Positions 8,197 to 16,910 of a stretch of 64,000 nucleotides of DNA are shown in pieces; position 1 is the first letter of the stretch; each line of letters opens with the position of its first letter. A program made the translations under genes and the position numbers. The stretch comes from Evansella sp041820985 (lineage in GTDB: Bacteria > Bacillota > Bacilli > Bacillales > Salisediminibacteriaceae): positions 1 through 64,000 of the forward strand of contig NZ_JBGUAU010000009.1 in the NCBI RefSeq assembly GCF_041820985.1. The letters are read 5' to 3'. The notes under the pieces were generated by a model. That model had not been told where the DNA came from and made no database searches. It was given only the letters and a program-made list of their open reading frames with translations.

Positions 8197-8351
8197 TGTT
8201 TTTTTCTGATTTATACTGTTTCAAGTATCTAGAAATTCATGAGTGCATTTCTTTCTGTTTTTTTCTACTTTTGCACTCATGAGGTGTTCATGAGTACACG
8301 AGATCACCTTGCTAGCCTTAGTTATGCACTCATAGATACCTCAAACGAAAC
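8197..8351. repeat. Nested inverted repeats in the non-coding stretch 8068-8351
   Basis: No gene is supported between the leucine operon promoter and nadA. CATGAGTGCA (8238-8247) is repeated inverted as TGCACTCATG (8272-8281), 24 bases apart. TTCATGAGT recurs near 8288 and TGCACTCAT near 8325. The outer words GTATCT (near 8225) and AGATAC extend the symmetry. The role is unknown. Confidence 0.6.
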
Positions 8352-8396
8352 AAAAAAGTGTCAAACTGGTATGAACTTAACCAATTGACACTTTTT
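8352..8396 (-). terminator. Terminator of the nadBCA operon
   Basis: The arms GTGTCAA (8358-8364) and TTGACAC (8385-8391) are flanked by A6 on one side and T5 on the other. On the minus strand the hairpin ends in TTTTTT. It begins nine bases past the nadA stop codon. Confidence 0.85.
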
Positions 8397-8404
8397 CCTC
8401 ACTA

Positions 8405-9508
8405 TTAAACAAACTGAAACATCCGCTCAATCGCTAATCTAGCGTCATCAGCAATAACCTTATCCACCTTAATTTGATTCAACGGCTCCCCTTTTTCAAT
8501 CTGCTCCAGAGACCAAACGAAATGAGGCAAATCAATACGGTTCATCGTCAAGCAAGGACACATTTCTGGGTTAAGAGAAACAATATCTTTATCAGGATGA
8601 GAGGAAATTAGTCGATTTACTAAATTCATCTCCGTACCGATTGCCCACTTACTGCCTGGAGGTGCATGTTCAATCGTTTCGATAATAAACTTTGTGGAAC
8701 CATCTAAATCCGAAGCACGAACCACGTCATGTGTACATTCCGGATGCACTAGGATTTGTCGATCTGGTTCATTCTCACGCAAATCCTTCACATGCTGCAG
8801 ACGGAAATTTTCATGAACAGAACAATGCCCTTTCCATAAAATCATTTTTACACCTTCATGGGCATCGCCTTCAAAGGAATCATTCAACGGATTCCATACC
8901 ACCATATCTTCGAGAGAAATACCCATATCATACGCTGTGTTTCTTCCTAAATGCTGGTCTGGTAAAAACAAGATACGTTTCTTTTGGGTAAATGCCCATT
9001 CTAACATTTTTTTCGCATTGGATGACGTTACCGTCGCACCACCATGCTTTCCAACAAACGCTTTAATCTCTGCTGTAGAGTTCACATATGTTAAAGGAAC
9101 AATCGTATCTCCATAATGTGCTACTAACTTTTCCCACGCTTTTTCCGTTTGCTCCATATTGGCCATATCGGCCATGGAACAGCCTGCTCTCATGTCTGGT
9201 AAAACAACTGTTTGATGCTCCTCCGTTAAGATATCGGCGGTTTCTGCCATGAAATGAACACCACAGAAAACAACATACTCCGCTTCCGTATTTTGAGCAG
9301 AAATTTGTGCTAATTGAAGGGAATCTCCCGTTGCATCGGAAAACTGGATTACTTCATCCTTTTGATAATGATGACCTGGAATAAATAGTTTCTTACCAAG
9401 CTTCTCCTTAATCTCTCTAGCTCGAGCTATTAACTCTTCATCCGTACGCTGTTTATATTCTTCAGGAAGTGTTCCTGTTTTCAACGATTCAAAAAGTTCT
9501 AGTTTCAT
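8405..9508 (-). CDS. nadA: Quinolinate synthase
   Basis: A 367-residue NadA of the long Bacillus type. It condenses iminoaspartate with dihydroxyacetone phosphate to give quinolinate and needs a [4Fe-4S] cluster. Three Cys in the expected places are visible: VFCGVHFMAETADIL near residue 110, HPECTHDVV near 230 and NPEMCPCLTMN near 318. The N-terminal LFIPGHHYQKDEVIQFSD segment is typical. It is the last gene of nadB-nadC-nadA, six bases after nadC, and starts after GAGGAGGACTAGG. The adjacent nifS product probably supplies sulfur for its cluster. Confidence 0.97.
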   Translation of the reverse strand: MKLELFESLKTGTLPEEYKQRTDEELIARAREIKEKLGKKLFIPGHHYQKDEVIQFSDATGDSLQLAQISAQNTEAEYVVFCGVHFMAETADILTEEHQTVVLPDMRAGCSMADMANMEQTEKAWEKLVAHYGDTIVPLTYVNSTAEIKAFVGKHGGATVTSSNAKKMLEWAFTQKKRILFLPDQHLGRNTAYDMGISLEDMVVWNPLNDSFEGDAHEGVKMILWKGHCSVHENFRLQHVKDLRENEPDRQILVHPECTHDVVRASDLDGSTKFIIETIEHAPPGSKWAIGTEMNLVNRLISSHPDKDIVSLNPEMCPCLTMNRIDLPHFVWSLEQIEKGEPLNQIKVDKVIADDARLAIERMFQFV

Positions 9509-9514
9509 AAAATC

Positions 9515-10351
9515 CTAGTCCTCCTCCACAATGTCTAAACTTATATCTAACGCCTTCGCAGAATGAGTGAGTGCCCCAATGGAAATGAAGTCCACACCCG
9601 TTTTTCCATATTCAGCTAGCGTTTCAAGGGTAATCCCACCTGACACTTCCGTCACGATATGGCTAGGAACAACTTTTCTCCATTCAGTAGCTTCCTCGAC
9701 AGAACTATTATCAAACATAATCACATCGGCACCTGCTTCTACCGCTTCCTTCACCGCTTCTAGGGATTCTGCTTCTACCTCTATTTTCATCATGTGCCCA
9801 GCTCTTTCCTTAATTCGTTGAACCGCCGCTGAAATAGAGCCACATTGTGCAATATGATTATCTTTGATCATCACTGCATCATCCAATCGAAGACGATGAT
9901 TTCTACCACCACCACAAGTTACGGCATGCTTTTCTAACATACGTAATCCAGGTGTTGTTTTCCGAGTATCACAAACATTTGTTGGGGAATCGACTAATTG
10001 CTCTACGGCTTTCGCTGTAAGTGTTGCTATCCCACTCATCCGTTGTACTAGATTTAAAAGGACACGCTCTGTTGAGAGAATGTCGGTAGTAGGTCCTGTC
10101 ACTTCTGCAATAACATCCCCCACTTCCAGAGCATCTCCGTCTCGTTTTAAAAGCGTCCATTTAATATCTTCTTGAAGCAATTTATACCCTTCTTGAAGCA
10201 CCATTTCCCCTGAAAAAACACCTGATTCCTTTGCTACAAAGGTTGCTTTACTACGTTCGTTAGAAAACATCCATTGTGACGTTCGATCACCAAAACCTAG
10301 GTCTTCTTGGAAAAACTCCAATAGCTTCTCTCTAAGTAATAATTTGTTCAC
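9515..10351 (-). CDS. nadC: Nicotinate-nucleotide pyrophosphorylase (quinolinate phosphoribosyltransferase)
   Basis: A 278-residue enzyme that converts quinolinate and PRPP to nicotinate mononucleotide. Visible are EDLGFGDRTS at the N terminus, NLVQRMSGIATLT, the PRPP and quinolinate binding CDTRKTTPGLRMLEKHAV, and GGGRNHRLRLDDAVMIKDNH. The chosen start is the GTG at 10351, after GGGAAGGGG, giving the usual family length and a 20-base overlap with the end of nadB. An open frame continues 36 codons further upstream inside nadB but has no family resemblance. Confidence 0.95.
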   Translation of the reverse strand: MNKLLLREKLLEFFQEDLGFGDRTSQWMFSNERSKATFVAKESGVFSGEMVLQEGYKLLQEDIKWTLLKRDGDALEVGDVIAEVTGPTTDILSTERVLLNLVQRMSGIATLTAKAVEQLVDSPTNVCDTRKTTPGLRMLEKHAVTCGGGRNHRLRLDDAVMIKDNHIAQCGSISAAVQRIKERAGHMMKIEVEAESLEAVKEAVEAGADVIMFDNSSVEEATEWRKVVPSHIVTEVSGGITLETLAEYGKTGVDFISIGALTHSAKALDISLDIVEED

Positions 10352-11924
10352 AATATGTGCCCCTTCCCTCTGACTGAATGATTGCATTTCTATGGTAAAC
10401 TTGTTTTTCATCCCAGTTTCGCTCTGTTTTCGGATAATCTGTTCGATAATGTGCTCCACGGCTTTCCATACGTTCTAATGCTGATTTCGCCATTAGCCAT
10501 GTAACAAGTAACATATTAGCGATTTCTACTTCTTCCATTGACCAATTACTTCTGTTAGCAAGTAAATGTTCCTTCACTTGTTGAGCATCTAACCAATGAA
10601 GAAAGCGCGTTAGATTCATTTCATTTCTTTCCACACCTAATGCCCTAGACACTTGCTTTTGAATTTCCTCTTTCTTAGGGAAAACTAAGTTGTAGGAACC
10701 TCCAGCTTTCGTTAAAAATGAATTGCTGTGCATCACATAAGATAATGGTTTTCCGGAAGCCTCCAAAATGTACTCTCCAACTCGCTCACCAAATACGAGG
10801 GCTTCTAGAAGAGAGTTACTTGCTAATCTATTTGCGCCGTGCACCCCAGTTCTTGCTACTTCTCCAACAGCAAAAAGTCCTGGAACTGTGGTTCTACCAA
10901 ATTGATCGGTAACTACTCCACCCATTAAAAAATGAGCGCCTGTTGTAATAGGAATTCTTCCTTTTTCTAAAGGGATTCCAGCTTGCTTACACATGGCAGT
11001 AATAGTTGGAAATCGTTTTTCAAACTGACGAATAGAGGTAATATCTAAATACACTTGATTACCGGATAACGTCTCCCGTTCAATTACTCTCGCAACAACG
11101 TCCCTTGGTGCTAAATCTTGTAAAGGATGAATTCCTTCCATGATTTTTCTACCAGTTTGATCAACAAGGATTGCGCCTTCTCCTCGTAAGGCCTCGGAAG
11201 CAAGACCGACAACTTTTTTGTTATATTTAATTAACGTTGGATGGAATTGCATAAATTCTAGATCAGATACTTTTGCGCCTGCTCGATATGCCATGGCAAT
11301 ACCATCGCCTACGATGGATGGATCATTCGTCGTTGCTTCGAAAATACCACCACAACCACCTGTTGCTAAAATTGTATGGGAGGAACGCCATACAGAAACA
11401 TTCCCACTAGTATTCTTGGAAACTACTCCTCGACATTCTCCATTTTCCATAACAAGGTCAAACACCATTTCATTTTCATATTTTTGTATGTTGGGATGGT
11501 TTTTTAACTGTTGATGAAGAAATTCCATCCATCTTAACCCAGTTTGGTCTCCACCTGCATGAAGAATTCGCCGCTTTCGATGTGCACCTTCCATTCCCAA
11601 TGAAAGAATCCCATGTTCTTGATCGAAAGCCATACCCTGCTTCATCCATTTCTTTACACGAGGTAACCCCTCTTTTACAAGAATAGAAACCATATCTACG
11701 TTATTATGATAACAACCTGCTTCTAACGTATCTTGTAAATGATCCTGTGGACGGTCTTCTTTATCGATGGCAACTGCCATTCCCCCTTGGGCACGCCAAG
11801 AGTTTCCACCCACTAGTGGTTCCTTTGTAAATATTTTCACATTCTTTTCCGTCGCTAATGTTATAGCCGCAATAAGAGCGGACATCCCAGATCCTACGAT
11901 AATTACATCTTGATCTGCAGTCAT
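10332..11924 (-). CDS. nadB: L-aspartate oxidase
   Basis: A 530-residue flavoprotein that oxidises aspartate to iminoaspartate, the first step of de novo NAD synthesis. It has the N-terminal Rossmann FAD motif VIIVGSGMSALIAAI, the LVGGNSWRAQGGMAVAI segment, the substrate region ITTGAHFLMGGVVTD and TGVHGANRLASNSLLEALVFG near residues 370-390. The fumarate reductase-like C-terminal helical domain follows. It is first in the operon and divergent from nifS, with likely NadR operators between. Confidence 0.97.
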   Translation of the reverse strand: MTADQDVIIVGSGMSALIAAITLATEKNVKIFTKEPLVGGNSWRAQGGMAVAIDKEDRPQDHLQDTLEAGCYHNNVDMVSILVKEGLPRVKKWMKQGMAFDQEHGILSLGMEGAHRKRRILHAGGDQTGLRWMEFLHQQLKNHPNIQKYENEMVFDLVMENGECRGVVSKNTSGNVSVWRSSHTILATGGCGGIFEATTNDPSIVGDGIAMAYRAGAKVSDLEFMQFHPTLIKYNKKVVGLASEALRGEGAILVDQTGRKIMEGIHPLQDLAPRDVVARVIERETLSGNQVYLDITSIRQFEKRFPTITAMCKQAGIPLEKGRIPITTGAHFLMGGVVTDQFGRTTVPGLFAVGEVARTGVHGANRLASNSLLEALVFGERVGEYILEASGKPLSYVMHSNSFLTKAGGSYNLVFPKKEEIQKQVSRALGVERNEMNLTRFLHWLDAQQVKEHLLANRSNWSMEEVEIANMLLVTWLMAKSALERMESRGAHYRTDYPKTERNWDEKQVYHRNAIIQSEGRGTYCEQIIT

Positions 11925-11948
11925 TTTTCTTACACCCTTTTTTACATG

Positions 11949-11994
11949 TGTCTTGACACCTATATTTACATAAATTTAAACTAATGACAAGACA
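11949..11994. promoter_or_regulatory. Divergent nadB/nifS promoters with paired NadR operator words
   Basis: TGTCTTGACA (11949-11958) and its exact inverse TGACAAGACA counterpart at 11985-11994 face each other across 26 bases. The first overlaps TTGACA (11953-11958), a -35 box for nifS. The second overlaps TTGTCA on the minus strand, a -35 box for nadB. Repressor bound at either word would block one promoter. NadR (YrxA) control of these genes by nicotinic acid is established in B. subtilis. Confidence 0.65.
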
Positions 11995-12016
11995 TTTTAT
12001 AAAAGAGGTATGAAAA

Positions 12017-13171
12017 ATGATATATTTAGATCACGCAGCAACGACGCCAATGTCTAAAAATGCTTTAGATACGTATGTGAAAGCATCCACTGATTTTTTT
12101 GCAAATACAAGTAGTTTGCATGAACAGGGAGAGCATGCAAAGTTACTTTTAGAAAAATGTCGTGAGGAAATCGCCACCATTCTTCATGCACAGAAGAAAG
12201 AAATATTTTTCACAAGTGGTGGTTCCGAATCAAATCTTCGAGCACTGCAATCGTTATATCTTGCAAATAAACATAGAGGAAATCATGTTATTACCACAAT
12301 GGTGGAACATCCATCAGTCACATCCTTTTTTTATAGATTAGAAAAAGAAGGTGTGAAAGTTTCCTATGTAGGAGTAAATGAGCATGGCTCCGTTACTTTG
12401 GAAGAACTAGCTAACCATATTCGTCCAGACACATTTCTTGCGTCTATACAACACGTAAATTCAGAAATCGGAACCATTCAATCTATGAAAACCATTGGTA
12501 ACTTATTGAAAAAGCATGACATTATTTTTCATAGTGATTGCGTTCAGTCCTTCGGTAAATTACCAATTAATGTGAATGAATGGGGGGTAGATGCACTTTC
12601 CATATCCAGTCATAAAATCTATGGTCCAAAAGGGGTTGGAGCTGTCTACCTTTCCTCTAACATTATGTGGGAGCCTGTCGACTTACTTACTACACATGAG
12701 TTCGGATTCCGGCAAGGTACAGTTAATACTCCTGGAATAGCTGCATTTACAACTGCAGCCATGGATATTGTGGGAAAACAAGAAGAAAACTTACGCTATT
12801 TATGGGAGCTTCGGAAAACACTAATGGATGAATTAGCTCCAATTCAACATATACTGAAGGTAGAGGGGAACGATGAGGTTCAACTACCTCATATCGTTGG
12901 AATGGGTATCCAAGGCATGGAAGGTCAGTATATACTCCTTACATTAGATCGGTACGGTATATGTATTTCAACTGGTAGTGCCTGCCAATCGGATAAACAA
13001 GATCCTTCTGTTACAATGAAGGCATTAAATAGATCAACACAGGAAGCGAAACGATTTTTCCGTATTTCAATGGGAATTCACAATACGAAAGACGAAATGA
13101 AAGAAGTGGCTAGAAGAATTATTACATGTATTCTAGAAAAGGAAGGAGGTCGCTTTCGTGGAAAAACGTAA
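12017..13171 (+). CDS. nifS: Cysteine desulfurase for NadA maturation
   Basis: A 384-residue class V PLP aminotransferase-like desulfurase. The N terminus MIYLDHAATTPMS, the PLP Lys motif SSHKIYGPKGVGAVYL near residue 200 and the catalytic Cys loop STGSACQSDKQDPSVTMKAL near 315-335 are all intact. It removes sulfur from cysteine as a persulfide. In B. subtilis the nifS gene next to nadB is required to build the Fe-S cluster of NadA, and the same arrangement is seen here. It is translated after AAGAGG and its end overlaps the start of nadR by 14 bases. Confidence 0.93.
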   Translation: MIYLDHAATTPMSKNALDTYVKASTDFFANTSSLHEQGEHAKLLLEKCREEIATILHAQKKEIFFTSGGSESNLRALQSLYLANKHRGNHVITTMVEHPSVTSFFYRLEKEGVKVSYVGVNEHGSVTLEELANHIRPDTFLASIQHVNSEIGTIQSMKTIGNLLKKHDIIFHSDCVQSFGKLPINVNEWGVDALSISSHKIYGPKGVGAVYLSSNIMWEPVDLLTTHEFGFRQGTVNTPGIAAFTTAAMDIVGKQEENLRYLWELRKTLMDELAPIQHILKVEGNDEVQLPHIVGMGIQGMEGQYILLTLDRYGICISTGSACQSDKQDPSVTMKALNRSTQEAKRFFRISMGIHNTKDEMKEVARRIITCILEKEGGRFRGKT

Positions 13172-13694
13172 ATACTTAGGCGAAGAGCGAAGAATCAAAA
13201 TACTTTCCATTTTACAAGAAAGAAATTCCCCACAAACAGGGAGTGCTCTTGCCGAAGAATTAAATGTAAGTCGCCAAGTTATTGTACAAGATATTTCTTT
13301 GTTAAAGGCAAAAAATATTGGCATCATGTCCACTAGTCAGGGATACGTCTTATCCACAGTAGAATCAGATTCTTTACCTTTTTCACGAATTATTAAGTGC
13401 TATCATCCTCCTGAACGAACGGAAGAAGAATTATTCATTATTGTAGATCATGGAGTAACTGTTAAAGATGTAAAGGTACATCATCCTGTATACGGTGACC
13501 TCACATCTTCCATCATGGTTAGTAATCGAAAAGAAGTGAAAGAATTTTTACGTAAGATAAAAGAAACGAATGCTTCCTTTCTGTCTGAGCTAACAGAAGG
13601 GGTACACCTTCATACGCTAGAAGCGAAATCGGAAGAAGATATAGATGATGTGGTAAAAGCATTAGATGAAGCTGGGTTTTTATTAAAAACATAG
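13158..13694 (+). CDS. nadR: NAD biosynthesis transcriptional repressor
   Basis: A 178-residue protein with an N-terminal winged helix (RRIKILSILQERNSPQTGSA, residues about 8-60) and a C-terminal 3H domain with the three His-containing segments typical of the YrxA/NiaR family (for example VDHGVTVKDVKVHHPVYGDL). Family members bind nicotinic acid and repress NAD synthesis genes. The GTG start lies seven bases after GGAGG and inside the end of nifS, implying translational coupling. Its probable targets are the paired words at 11949-11994. Confidence 0.92.
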   Translation: MEKRKYLGEERRIKILSILQERNSPQTGSALAEELNVSRQVIVQDISLLKAKNIGIMSTSQGYVLSTVESDSLPFSRIIKCYHPPERTEEELFIIVDHGVTVKDVKVHHPVYGDLTSSIMVSNRKEVKEFLRKIKETNASFLSELTEGVHLHTLEAKSEEDIDDVVKALDEAGFLLKT

Positions 13695-13700
13695 TGAGAT

Positions 13701-13733
13701 GACTCAAAAGGGATTTCCTTTTGAGTCTTTATT
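13701..13733 (+). terminator. Terminator of nifS-nadR
   Basis: Perfect 11-base arms GACTCAAAAGG (13701-13711) and CCTTTTGAGTC (13717-13727) are followed by TTTATTT, seven bases past the nadR stop codon. Confidence 0.9.
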
Positions 13734-13774
13734 TACGCCTCTATATAAAGCGCAATCGAAGGAGATACATCATA

Positions 13775-13948
13775 CTAATAAAGTGTATATGAAGCTTTTC
13801 CACCACTTGATTTACGCTTGAAATCATGTTTAAAAGCATCTTTACTATACTTAGCATTGTTATCCGCCTCCTTGAATTAAGTATTTGCAACCAAAATTTT
13901 ATTATTTGTGTTTTGACTACCTGGTCTAAAAAAAGATTTCCCATACAT
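13775..13948 (-). pseudogene. Possible decayed small gene
   Basis: On the minus strand one frame reads 23 codons from ATG at 13948 to TAA at 13877. It then continues in the same frame for 33 more codons to TAG at 13775, with hydrophilic content (for example KYSKDAFKHDFKRKSSGGK). A good AAGGAGGCGG site lies just after the internal stop, but the ATG it serves opens a different, hydrophobic frame of 38 codons. Either a small gene was broken by a stop, or two tiny peptides exist. No family is recognised. Confidence 0.25.
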
Positions 13949-14006
13949 AGTTCTTTTAAATTTAACGAATACTTTTTAAGAAAACCTATATTAAAGGAGG
14001 CCTTAC

Positions 14007-15011
14007 ATGAGTAATGAAGAGAATAGATTAACATCTGCTGAAATCGGAAACTTATGGATGGCTTATGTTAATAACACTGCAACCATTTGCTTTTTAAAGC
14101 ACGCCATAAAAATAGTGGAAGATGATGAAATTAAACTTGTCATTGACAAAGGCTTACAATTAGCAGAGGACTACATTTCCTCCATTAAAACAATTTTTCA
14201 AAAAGATAATTATGCTGTTCCACAAGGTTTTCTAGACCAAGACGTTAATATAAATGCCCCAAGATTATTTTCTGATATCTTTCATTTGAATTTTGTTAAG
14301 AGCTTATCTAAAGTAGGAATTGGTACATATGGAATGTGTTATTCAATGGGTACAAGGGACGATGTAAGAGCACTTTTTCTAAAATGTTTGAATACCTCTA
14401 CCGACTTAGATGAACACGCGACAAAAGTTTTGTTAAAAAAAGGGCTCTATGTTCGCCCCCCGTATATTACTGTTCCGGACAAAGTAAGATTCGTGAAGAA
14501 AGATAGCTTTCTTTCTGGTTTTTTTACGAATCGCCGGCAATTAACGGCTTTAGAGATCACCCATTTATTTATGAATTTAGATACGAATATGTTAGGACAA
14601 GTGGTAATGATTGGTTTTGGTCAAGTTGCCGAAGCGAAAGAATTGCGTGAGCTTTTTTGGAAAGGACATACCATTGCACATAGCCATGCCCAAACCTTTT
14701 CGAGAAAACTAGAAGAAGACAACCTTCCTTCCTCTTCACCTTGGGACTCTGGAGTTACAAAATCACAGGTAGCTCCTTTCAGTGACAAATTAATGGCTTT
14801 CTTAGCAACATTTCTTTGTGCAGCTGGAATTGGAAATTACGGAATGGCACTAGGCGCAAGTCCACGTCATGACATCGGTGCCATGTATTCGAAATTAATG
14901 ATGGAGTCGGGTCTTTTTGCAAATAGGTTTGCAGAGTACTTAATTAAGAATGGATGGATGGAAGAGCCCCCTCAATCAGAGAATCGTGAAGAACTTGTGA
15001 GAGGACATTGA
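14007..15011 (+). CDS. DUF3231 family protein (two ferritin-like helical halves)
   Basis: A 334-residue soluble protein of the DUF3231 family found in spore-formers. It is an internal duplication: LTSAEIGNLWMAYVNNTATI in the first half matches LTALEITHLFMNLDTNMLGQ in the second, and SKVGIGTYGMCYSMGTRDDV matches CAAGIGNYGMALGASPRHDI. Each half is mostly helical. The family's function is not established; some members are linked to spores. It is transcribed alone after a strong AAAGGAGG site, and a 241-bp repeat follows the stop. Confidence 0.8.
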   Translation: MSNEENRLTSAEIGNLWMAYVNNTATICFLKHAIKIVEDDEIKLVIDKGLQLAEDYISSIKTIFQKDNYAVPQGFLDQDVNINAPRLFSDIFHLNFVKSLSKVGIGTYGMCYSMGTRDDVRALFLKCLNTSTDLDEHATKVLLKKGLYVRPPYITVPDKVRFVKKDSFLSGFFTNRRQLTALEITHLFMNLDTNMLGQVVMIGFGQVAEAKELRELFWKGHTIAHSHAQTFSRKLEEDNLPSSSPWDSGVTKSQVAPFSDKLMAFLATFLCAAGIGNYGMALGASPRHDIGAMYSKLMMESGLFANRFAEYLIKNGWMEEPPQSENREELVRGH

Positions 15012-15036
15012 ACCATTTGAGTTTAACAATAGGAAA

Positions 15037-15277
15037 GAGGCTGGTCCAAAAGTGTTTTCACCAAAGAGAAATCCGAACGAAATGGTTTTTGGTATACTAT
15101 TCGCTACAGAAATATACTTCGCTTTCCGCGGGCGGCTGGTGAGCCGCCGAGTGCTTAAGCACTCTTGGGGTCTCACCCTTGCCTTTTGATCCCGCCGGAG
15201 TCTTCGTATATCTCCTCCGCTAAGGTTACCTATCGTTCGTTTTTTTCAGCGCTACACTTTCGTTATGTCCCAGCCTC
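15037..15277. repeat. 241-bp near-palindromic intergenic repeat (Bacillaceae type)
   Basis: The outer arms GAGGCTGG (15037-15044) and CCAGCCTC (15270-15277) are inverted. Inside them AAAGTGT pairs with ACACTTT and AACGAA with TTCGTT. The GC-rich core (about 15119-15215) with CTTTCCGCGGGCGGCTGGTG and GGGGTCTCACCC belongs to an interspersed repeat superfamily common between genes in Bacillaceae. It probably forms a long hairpin and separates the DUF3231 gene from the convergent sigma operon. Confidence 0.75.
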
Positions 15278-15302
15278 TCCTCAATGAAATAAGAATTCCA
15301 TC

Positions 15303-16331
15303 TTAAGGCAAATATATCTCCTTCATAAACAATACTTCCTTCTGGTCTTTTTCATAAATCTCAAGAAAAATCATGCCCTCTTCCTTTGTCCTCTCAATTA
15401 CTTCCTCCCAATTAGCTTTAATATAGTTGATCTCTGACCAATCAGAGTAGTTAATTAAATATACTGGCACTTCTTCGATTATAGACAAAGCCGAAGTTAC
15501 ACTATCCTTTTCTAAATAAAACCCATTTGGTTGACTTCCATCCTCTATTTTTTCTGCAAAAGTTAATTGTAGAGTTACGTTTCCATCATGAAGTTCTGCA
15601 TCCTCTAAAATGGCAGTGGTACTAGGAATTTCAGTGTTCACTTCCACTAGCTTTGTCCATCGTTCTTCATGACCAAAACGCTTCTCTTCTTTATGGACAT
15701 ATACCAGATATTGGTTACCAGAGTTGAAGAAGCCTGTATCCTCAAAATACATTCGAACTCTATACTCCCCTGCTTCTTCAGGTATATAGAAACCCATTAA
15801 TTGTGAAATATCTTTTATCCGATCTACTCCCATAACTTCAGATTCAATTAATGTATCTCTTATTGACTCCTCATCTAAAGTATTTGTTCCAATGCTTCCT
15901 GGACTAAAAAAACCTTCCTCTCTTTCAGCCCACGACATATTGCTTAACCCTTCAAGAACAGGATAGATCATATTTCCTCCGTTACCGTCTTTTTTTATGA
16001 TAACCTCTAGCATATAATCCTTATGACTCATCTCTTCATTTCGATTGGGCTTAATCGTTGCTTCAATCTGAAGCCCTTCCGGTGTTAAGGAGCTACCTGT
16101 CGTAATAGGGAAGTTCTCATCATCGAAAATGATTAAGAAAGCAAACAAAAAGACTGCTGCAAGACCAGAGAATCCTGCTATTACCCTTTTTAAATTGGTA
16201 TAGCGGTCTTTTTTATCTTCCTCTTCCATAGATTGATATCGTTGAATGGATTTTCGAATCTCCTCTTTTTTGGAACGTTCCATTGTAGGCTTCCTCGTTT
16301 TAGCGAGAAACTTCTCAAAGTCTTTATTCAT
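15303..16331 (-). CDS. Membrane regulator paired with an ECF sigma factor (putative anti-sigma)
   Basis: A 342-residue protein with a basic cytoplasmic N terminus of about 50 residues, one membrane helix (residues about 50-69) and a large extracytoplasmic domain. This topology is typical of anti-sigma factors. It overlaps the sigma gene by eight bases, so translation is coupled. No zinc-binding anti-sigma HxxxCxxC motif is present. The outer domain has no recognised fold. The role as anti-sigma is inferred from topology and operon position. Confidence 0.6.
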   Translation of the reverse strand: MNKDFEKFLAKTRKPTMERSKKEEIRKSIQRYQSMEEEDKKDRYTNLKRVIAGFSGLAAVFLFAFLIIFDDENFPITTGSSLTPEGLQIEATIKPNRNEEMSHKDYMLEVIIKKDGNGGNMIYPVLEGLSNMSWAEREEGFFSPGSIGTNTLDEESIRDTLIESEVMGVDRIKDISQLMGFYIPEEAGEYRVRMYFEDTGFFNSGNQYLVYVHKEEKRFGHEERWTKLVEVNTEIPSTTAILEDAELHDGNVTLQLTFAEKIEDGSQPNGFYLEKDSVTSALSIIEEVPVYLINYSDWSEINYIKANWEEVIERTKEEGMIFLEIYEKDQKEVLFMKEIYLP

Positions 16332-16833
16332 AGATACTTCCTCCTAACTTTTCCTTGAGGGTTTGTTTTGCACGATGATATGTTAATCGTACTTTCTCTT
16401 CTTTCCAATCTAATATGGTTGCTGTTTCTTGAATGGAAAGCTCCTTTAATCCCCTTAAGATAATAACATCCCGGTAACTTGGCTTAAGTTTGTGGATTGC
16501 CTTGTAAAGTTCTTTATTTACTTCACTTCTTGTTAATAAATCATCGGGAGTTTCTATTCCATCCATTTTCCTTTCTTCACCAACGAAGAATATCTTCCAT
16601 CTATCTCTACTTTTTTTTCGTATTTCGTCAATTGCTAGATTCCTTGCAATGCTGTACAGCCAGCTTTTTGGCGTTGCATTTCCCTGAAAAGATTCATAAT
16701 GATGTAGGGCACGGATAAAGACTTCTTGTACAAGATCTTCTACATCCTTCATTCCAACTCGGTAAACAAAAAATTGGTATATATCATCCCCATATTCATC
16801 AAACCAATTTGTAATGATTTGTTTTTTGTCCAT
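16324..16833 (-). CDS. ECF sigma factor (SigX-like)
   Basis: A 169-residue RNA polymerase sigma factor of the ECF class. Region 2 spans residues about 10-80 with DVEDLVQEVFIRALHHYESF and SWLYSIARNLAIDEIRKK. Region 4 spans about 110-165 with SYRDVIILRGLKELSIQETA and KEEKVRLTYHRAKQTLKEKL. It lacks the longer linker of primary sigma factors. A TGAAAT-N16-CGTC site 36 bases upstream suggests autoregulation. It is one of four such genes in the window. Confidence 0.88.
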   Translation of the reverse strand: MDKKQIITNWFDEYGDDIYQFFVYRVGMKDVEDLVQEVFIRALHHYESFQGNATPKSWLYSIARNLAIDEIRKKSRDRWKIFFVGEERKMDGIETPDDLLTRSEVNKELYKAIHKLKPSYRDVIILRGLKELSIQETATILDWKEEKVRLTYHRAKQTLKEKLGGSIYE

Positions 16834-16868
16834 ATGGATTCTCCTTTATTTCTTTATCTATGTATTAA

Positions 16869-16894
16869 GACGTTTGAGGGTTGTGGTTATTTCA
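16869..16894 (-). promoter_or_regulatory. ECF-type promoter of the 16.8-kb sigma gene
   Basis: On the minus strand TGAAAT (16889-16894) and CGTC (16869-16872) are separated by 16 bases. This matches the TGAAAC-N16-CGTC layout of ECF promoters with one mismatch and fits autoregulation. Confidence 0.6.
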
Positions 16895-16910
16895 GTTAAT
16901 TTAGAAAAAA

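Noticed and set aside
10352..10459. N-terminal extension of NadC inside nadB
   Set aside because: The extension would not resemble NadC proteins. GTG at 10351 has a ribosome site and gives the normal length.
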